In this document: positions 58,681-64,000 of the stretch, piece after piece
How the letters are laid out: each line of letters begins with the position of its first letter
How positions within the stretch are numbered: position 1 is the stretch's first letter
Assembly: GCA_029852735.1 (NCBI GenBank)
Contig: CM056813.1
Location: 48,505,682-48,569,681 of the forward strand
Source of the DNA: Persea americana
Taxonomy: Eukaryota; Streptophyta; Magnoliopsida; Laurales; Lauraceae
DNA: 64,000 nt
Direction of reading: 5' to 3'
The notes under the pieces: generated by a model
The model's input: the letters and a program-made list of their open reading frames with translations, nothing else
What the model was told of the DNA's origin: nothing
Database searches by the model: none
Made by a program: the position numbers and the translations under genes

Positions 58681-60468
58681 AATGGAAAAAACCCTACTTT
58701 TTTGTTAAAAAATCCCCAATCTTCCTCTTCTTCTCCTCTCCTCTCATCTCCTTACTCCTTAGGGGCTGCAACTACTCTCCATCTTGCATCTTTTCAAATC
58801 TCAAATTTATTTCTTAAAGAAATATTATTCAAGCCTCAAGGTAAGAGAAAATCAATTTACACCATTTTATTATGTGTTTTTCGTTTTTTATTTTTAGATG
58901 AAGCATAGAAATCATTTGGTTTGTTACTTTGGTTGTGTTCTCCACTTAGAAGTTAGATCTACATACTTTCATGCTAGATCTACTCATACACATGATTTTT
59001 AGATTTTTATTTTAATTATTTTATTTTCGGATTTTTCAATATTTGAATTATAATATATCATTTTTTGGGGATTTCATCATAAATATGTTGTTTCAATGAT
59101 TCATGATCATTGTGTGGTTTATAAATGATTGATTTACACACTTTTATGCTAGATCTATATATTTAGTATTTTGAAAATCATTTTATTAAGTTTTGATTTT
59201 TCAAAAAATAATTGTTTTTACTTGTTAGAATATTTATGATACCAAAGGCTTATTAATAGTGTGTAGATGATAGATCTACATCTACTCATAGTCATAAACA
59301 TGATTTAGATTTTTATTTTAATTATTTTATTTTCGGATTTTTCAATATTTGAATTATAATATATCATTTTTTGGGGATTTCATCATAAATATGTTGTTTT
59401 AATGATTCATGATCATTGTGTGGTTTATAAATGATTGATTTACACACTTTTATGCTAGATCTATATATTTAGTATTTTGAAAATGATTTTATTAAATTTT
59501 GATTTTTCTAAAAATAATTGTTTTTACTTGTTAGAGCATTTATGATACCAAAGGCTTATTAATAGTGTGTAGATGATAGATCTACATCTACTCATAGTCA
59601 TAAACATGATTTAGATTTTTATTTTAATTATTTTATTTTCGGATTTTTCAATATTTGAATTATAATATATAATTTTTTGGGGATTTCATCATAAATATGT
59701 TGTTTTAATGATTCATGATCATTGTGTGGTTTATAAATGATTGATTTACACACTTTTATGCTAGATCTATATATTTAGTATTTTGAAAATGATTTTATTA
59801 AATTTTGATTTTTCTAAAAATAATTGTTGTTACTTGTTAGAGCATTTATGATACCAAAGGCTTATTAATAGTGTGTAGATGATAGATCTACATCTACTCA
59901 TAGTCATAAACATGATTTAGTTTTTTATTTTAATTATTTTATTTTCGGAATTTTCAATATTTGAATTATAATATATCATTTTTTGGGGATTTCATCATAA
60001 ATATGTTGATTTAATGATTCATGATCATTGTGTGGTTTATAAATGATTGATTTACTTACTTTTATGATAGATCTATATATTTAGTAGTTTGAAAATAATT
60101 TTTATTAAATCTTGATTTTTCTAAAAATAATTGTTGTTACTTGTTAGAGTATTTATGATACTAGTGTGTAGATGATAAATCTACATCTACTCATAGTCAT
60201 AAACATGATTTAGATTTTTATTCTAATTATTTTATTTTCAGATTTTTCAATATTTGAATTATAATATATCATTTTTTGGGGATTTCATCATAAATATGTT
60301 GTTTTAATGATTAATGATCATTGTGTGGTGTATAAATGATTAATTTACATACTTTTATGCTAGATCTAAATATTTAGGAATTTCAAAATGATTTTATTAA
60401 ATCTTCTACTTTTTCTAAAAATAATTGTTGTTAGAGTATTACTATTACATGAATTTCTTATTTTATAG
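58681..60468 (+). other. Putative 5'-UTR exon and intron of the hAT transposase
   Basis: A pyrimidine-rich segment (58681-58840, TCTTCCTCTTCTTCTCC) ends CTCAAG, followed by GTAAGAG, a good splice donor at 58841. A matching acceptor TTTTATAG lies at 60461-60468, just before the transposase ATG at 60482. The 1628-bp intron is filled by the 306-bp tandem array. Inferred from splice-site sequence only. Confidence 0.5.
58975..60440. repeat. 306-bp tandem repeat, about five copies
   Basis: The anchor TATGTTG-TTTTAATGATTC recurs at about 59091, 59397, 59703, 60009 and 60302; the first three intervals are exactly 306 bp and the last is 293 bp because of a small deletion. Copies are highly similar, with the first and last more divergent. 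Each unit contains GATTCATGATCATTGTG and ATGCTAGATCTATAT. Confidence 0.95.
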
Positions 60469-60481
60469 GAAGTTAGGAACA

Positions 60482-63400
60482 ATGGTGCGTGACTTAGATC
60501 CAGCTTGGAGCCATGGTGAAGCAGTCGGAAGCAAAAACAAAGTAAAATGTAATTATTGTGGACGAGTGCTCAATGGGGGGATTACCTGATTGAAACAACA
60601 TTTGGCACATGTATCAGGACAGGTGACAAAATGTCATAAAGTGCCACCAAATGTGAGGGCTGAAATGCATGAGCTCCTTGACGCATCTGCAAAAAAAAAA
60701 AAAAACAAGTACAAGCAAGAAGAATAACTAAGGAACTTGATGCATGCAGAGAAGAAATATTTGGTTCCTCCGATGATGACGATGAAGACCCAAAAATGAG
60801 GAGGGCTAGGAGAGAAAGTGTGAGGTCACTTCAAGAGGAGGAAGAGAGGAGAAGAATGCAATATGAAGCAGCCGCTAAAGGTAGCCAATATGAGCATGGT
60901 GGTGGGTCATCTGGACTAGGGGCAGCGAGTTTGCGTTGGGCAGTTAGTCAAAAACAACCCCGTGTCCGTGAAGATCCAGACATTGAGGAGGTTGAACCTC
61001 CTACACATGCACCTCGTAGGCCAGATGTGGTGGGGCCAACAGACCCATTTGCTTATAGAAAACCAACTTCAAAGCAGCCCGGCATTATGAAAGCTCTAAA
61101 GGACAAGTTTGGTAAAGCAAAGGAACAACTAGTAAGGGCTACTAGGAAGTTTTTTTTGCATGGAGGCATCCCACCCAACAAGGCATCTTCTCCTTATTTC
61201 ACCACCATGTTAGATGCGGCTGCAGAACATGGTACAGGTATAAAGGCACCCACCCCTTATGAGATTGGGCATGTCTGTGTTGAGAAAGAGTATGAGGAAT
61301 TGCAGGCTTGGGCGTAAACTTTCAAATGGGCATGGAGGGAAAGAGGTTGCACACTAATGTGCGATGGGTGGATGACCATCACACATCGTCATCTCTTAAA
61401 TTTTCTAGTCTATTCATCTATGGGCACAATGTTTATCAAATCAGTTGATGCAACTGATTACATCCAAGATGCAAAATATATTAATAGGTTATTGAATGAG
61501 GTGATTGAAGAAATTGGGGCAGATTGTGTAGTTCAGGTTATTACTGACAATGCTGCAAACATGAAGGCTGCAGGAATGTTGCTTCTGAAACAAAGGCCAA
61601 GGATTTTCTAGTCTCCATGTGCAGCACATTGCCTGGATTTAATGCTTGAAGATATTGCAAAAGGAAAAGTCATGGTGCAAGTGATTGATAAGATAAAGAA
61701 GTTCACAAAATTTTTTTTATCAGTCATATAGACTCATTTCTATGATGAAAACGTATACAGACAACCATGAATTACTGCGGCCTGGCATCACTAGATTTGC
61801 CACCCACTCCATTGCCATCGAATGTGTTTACAAGTATAGAGATGGACTTCTCCAATTGATAAAGTCACAACAGTTCATGAATTCAAAATGGGGAAAGAGG
61901 CCAAGTCCCATTACAAAAGAAGTATGTAAAACAATTGAGTCCAACAAATTTTGGCCTCATGTGAAGGGTGTTTTGAATGTTTTTGATCCTCTAATAAAGG
62001 TTCTTCGATTGGTTGATGGCGATGATAAGCCAACAATGGGCTTCTTACATGAGGTCATGGAGAGATCAAAGTTGGCTATTCAAGCAGATTGTAGACATTA
62101 TAAAAAGTATTGGAAGACCATTGACGATCGATGGGGACGACAATTGAAACATGATTTACACACTGCTGGTAAGTGAAGGCTATTTCCTTTAATACTTAAA
62201 TTATTGTATTCAATTCTTCTCATTATATTAATTTATCATTGACTAAAATTCATTGGTTTTACACTTTTATAGGACACTTCTTTAATCCACAATTTACGAA
62301 TGGGCACATATCTGATGAAATCCGTTTGGGACTAAAAAATGTGATTGAAAGACTAGCAGAGAATACAGATGAAGCAATTTGGGCTACAAATCAGGTAGGC
62401 AGTAGGCTAATTAAGGGAAAAACCGAAAAAGTATAACATTGTAAGAATGTAAGTTCTCTAATTTATTTCTCTACTTCAACGTCTTCAGATTAACATATAC
62501 AATGTACGTGCCGGAAGCTTTGGAACGACGACTGCGCGAAGAGCCATCACACAGACCAATCCTGGTATTGATTGTAAATTGTAATGTCATCTCTATATTA
62601 TTCAAGGACTCTAATTATTATTTTATTGACTCTAATATCATTTCTATTTTTATTTTCAGCTGAATGGTGGTTGAATTATGGAGAGAGTGCTCCTGCACTA
62701 AGGACGATTGCTATTAAAGTCCTTAGTCAAACTACATCGTCTTCTAATTGTGAAAGAAATTGGAGCACCTTCTCATTTATCCACACAAGACCAAGAAATA
62801 GATTAACAATGCAGAAGCTAAATAAATTGGTTTACATCCATTACAACCTCAAGCTCCGGAGTAGAAATAGAAAGAGAAGACAGTTTGAGGATCAACGGGA
62901 TTATTTTTGTCCAATTAATTTGGACTACATCTTTTCAGAAGAGGATACAGTGTTAGGTGAATGGTTGGAGGAACAAGAAGAACCAATGTTAGATAAAGAC
63001 CCAGAGTTTGAGGAGTTGATGGAGGAATTGTCTGGGGATAGGCCTGAGCCAGTAAGGGCCTCAGAAAGGATGGAAGAAATAAACTTGACAGTGCAACAGA
63101 GGCGCGCACCTGATACAAGTCAACCAAGGGGAAAGGAGGTGGACGAGGAGAGTGAGTTAAGTATTTCTACTTCATCATCATCAGCAGGAATTCCACCTGA
63201 CTCTCCCGGGGATGAGGGTCATTATAGAGATGATGAGCCTCTCACTTATGAGACAGTTGAGCATTTTCCTGGTGCTACTGAGTTAGATCCTCGTCGTGGC
63301 TATGTCAGGCATGTTGGAGGGACCGAGGCAGGGAGTAGTAGTGGGACGGGCCCTGCTGGACAAGGAGTGGGGGAAGGTACTCATGGTCATTATGGGGATT

Positions 63401-63768
63401 ATGTTGGCCAACAAGGTGCTATGTATGGACAGTATGGGGATTATTCATATGACCCTAATTGGGTACCCCCTTCACCAACACCGATACTTTCTATCGAACA
63501 GATATTAATTGAGCAAGGAAGGCTTCGTCCACGACTTCCCCAACGACCTATTCATGCCCCTCATTTTTATTTCATGCCATTGGATTACAACCAGCCATCT
63601 CAATCTACAGGGGATCAACATAGTTCATCATCTTATCAGGAACAATCTGAATATGGTCATGGGTATGATAGTGCTGCACAACAGTATGGAGTATATCTTT
63701 TTAACCAATACCGGAGAAATGATGATGATGATGATATCGAGCCTGGGCGACACTCCACTTGGAATTAG
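60482..63768 (+). pseudogene. hAT transposase (BED finger, DUF659, hAT dimerisation), degenerate
   Basis: Exons read 60482-62168, 62273-62394, 62489-62564 and 62660-63768, joined by GT-AG introns of 104, 94 and 95 bp with phases that fit. The N-terminus is a BED zinc finger (DPAWSHGE, CNYCGRVLNGGIT, then KQHLAH). The DUF659 core contains CDGW (Asp at 61363) and TDNAAN (Asp at 61546), then CAAHCLDLMLEDI. The C-terminal dimerisation domain has EWWLNYGESAPALRTIA and CERNWSTFSFIHT (Glu at 62752), so all three presumed DDE residues survive. The tail (about 300 residues) is acidic and rich in Gly, Tyr, Gln and Ser. The frame is broken by a TGA at 60587, a TAA at 61315, a TAG at 61609 (Trp expected), a frameshift at an A15 run (60691-60705) and another at a T8 run (61711-61718). 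The copy is inactive but not very old. Confidence 0.9.
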
Positions 63769-64000
63769 GCTATCAATCTGTCAATCTGTCATACACTCAT
63801 GGTATTGAATTTCTTAACTTATTTGTTGATTGAGTTAGTATTAAATGATGATTGGTATGTTATCTTTATTTTCTTATATTTTACACTAATAAATTGATCA
63901 TGAGCATCAATAATGGTTGCATTATATGAAATACTGGAGAAGACAACGAACTACGATACAGACAGGACTCATAACTTAAGGTGACCGAGATTTTGATTTA
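63769..64000 (+). other. 3' region of the hAT element, running off the window
   Basis: AT-rich sequence after the transposase stop. The right terminal repeat of the element is not seen and should lie beyond the edge. Confidence 0.5.

Noticed and set aside
1..64000. CRISPR arrays, rRNA or tRNA genes, bacterial operons
   Set aside because: None seen. The repeats here lack unique equal-length spacers, and the sequence is plainly plant nuclear DNA.

Overview
The window is plant nuclear DNA. It is AT-rich intergenic sequence made almost entirely of transposable elements nested in one another. The evidence is Ty3/gypsy Athila-type and Ty1/copia elements with plant-type primer sites (tRNA-Asp and tRNA-iMet), several 2.8-3.4 kb solo LTRs, a plant hAT transposase (BED finger plus DUF659), and hAT- and Mutator-type MITEs. 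No intact host gene, rRNA or tRNA gene was found. The only host-gene sequence recognised is the start of a DnaJ/Hsp40 J domain, split by a copia element. The species cannot be read from the sequence; the load of old, recombined LTRs would fit a large-genome, long-lived angiosperm.

Layout. 1-5134: minus-strand Athila element with an old, broken gag and a large deletion that fuses pol to its far LTR. 6141-12428: a small hAT-type MITE (about 351 bp once emptied) holding two solo LTRs, C (6162-9330, +) and D (9596-12353, -). 12429-23698: mostly unassigned sequence with minisatellites and several TIR elements, including a 957-bp hAT element (21130-22086, 8-bp TSD) and a 149-bp Mutator-type MITE (23041-23189, 9-bp TSD). 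23704-38881: solo LTR E (-), split by a young 11.8-kb Athila element (24154-35951) with 1964-bp LTRs that differ at about three sites, a perfect PBS, an open 1412-codon pol frame and two stop codons in gag. 38887-42419: a possible solo LTR and fragments. 42420-54304: the J-domain start, broken by a decayed copia element (42458-54259), whose gag holds solo LTR A (44129-50443), which in turn holds solo LTR B (44934-47810). 54305-58376: unassigned repeats. About 58500 to the right edge: a decayed hAT transposon with palindromic ends, a 5'-UTR intron filled by a 306-bp tandem repeat, and a transposase pseudogene.

Because most insertions keep their target-site duplications, the order of events can be read directly: J-domain sequence, then copia, then LTR A, then LTR B; separately LTR E, then Athila. 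The most unusual recurring signal is an array of paired palindromes inside otherwise different LTR families, clearest in LTR C at 7247-7543 and in the copia LTR at 42578-42930. The palindrome sequence changes from unit to unit or element to element while self-complementarity is kept.
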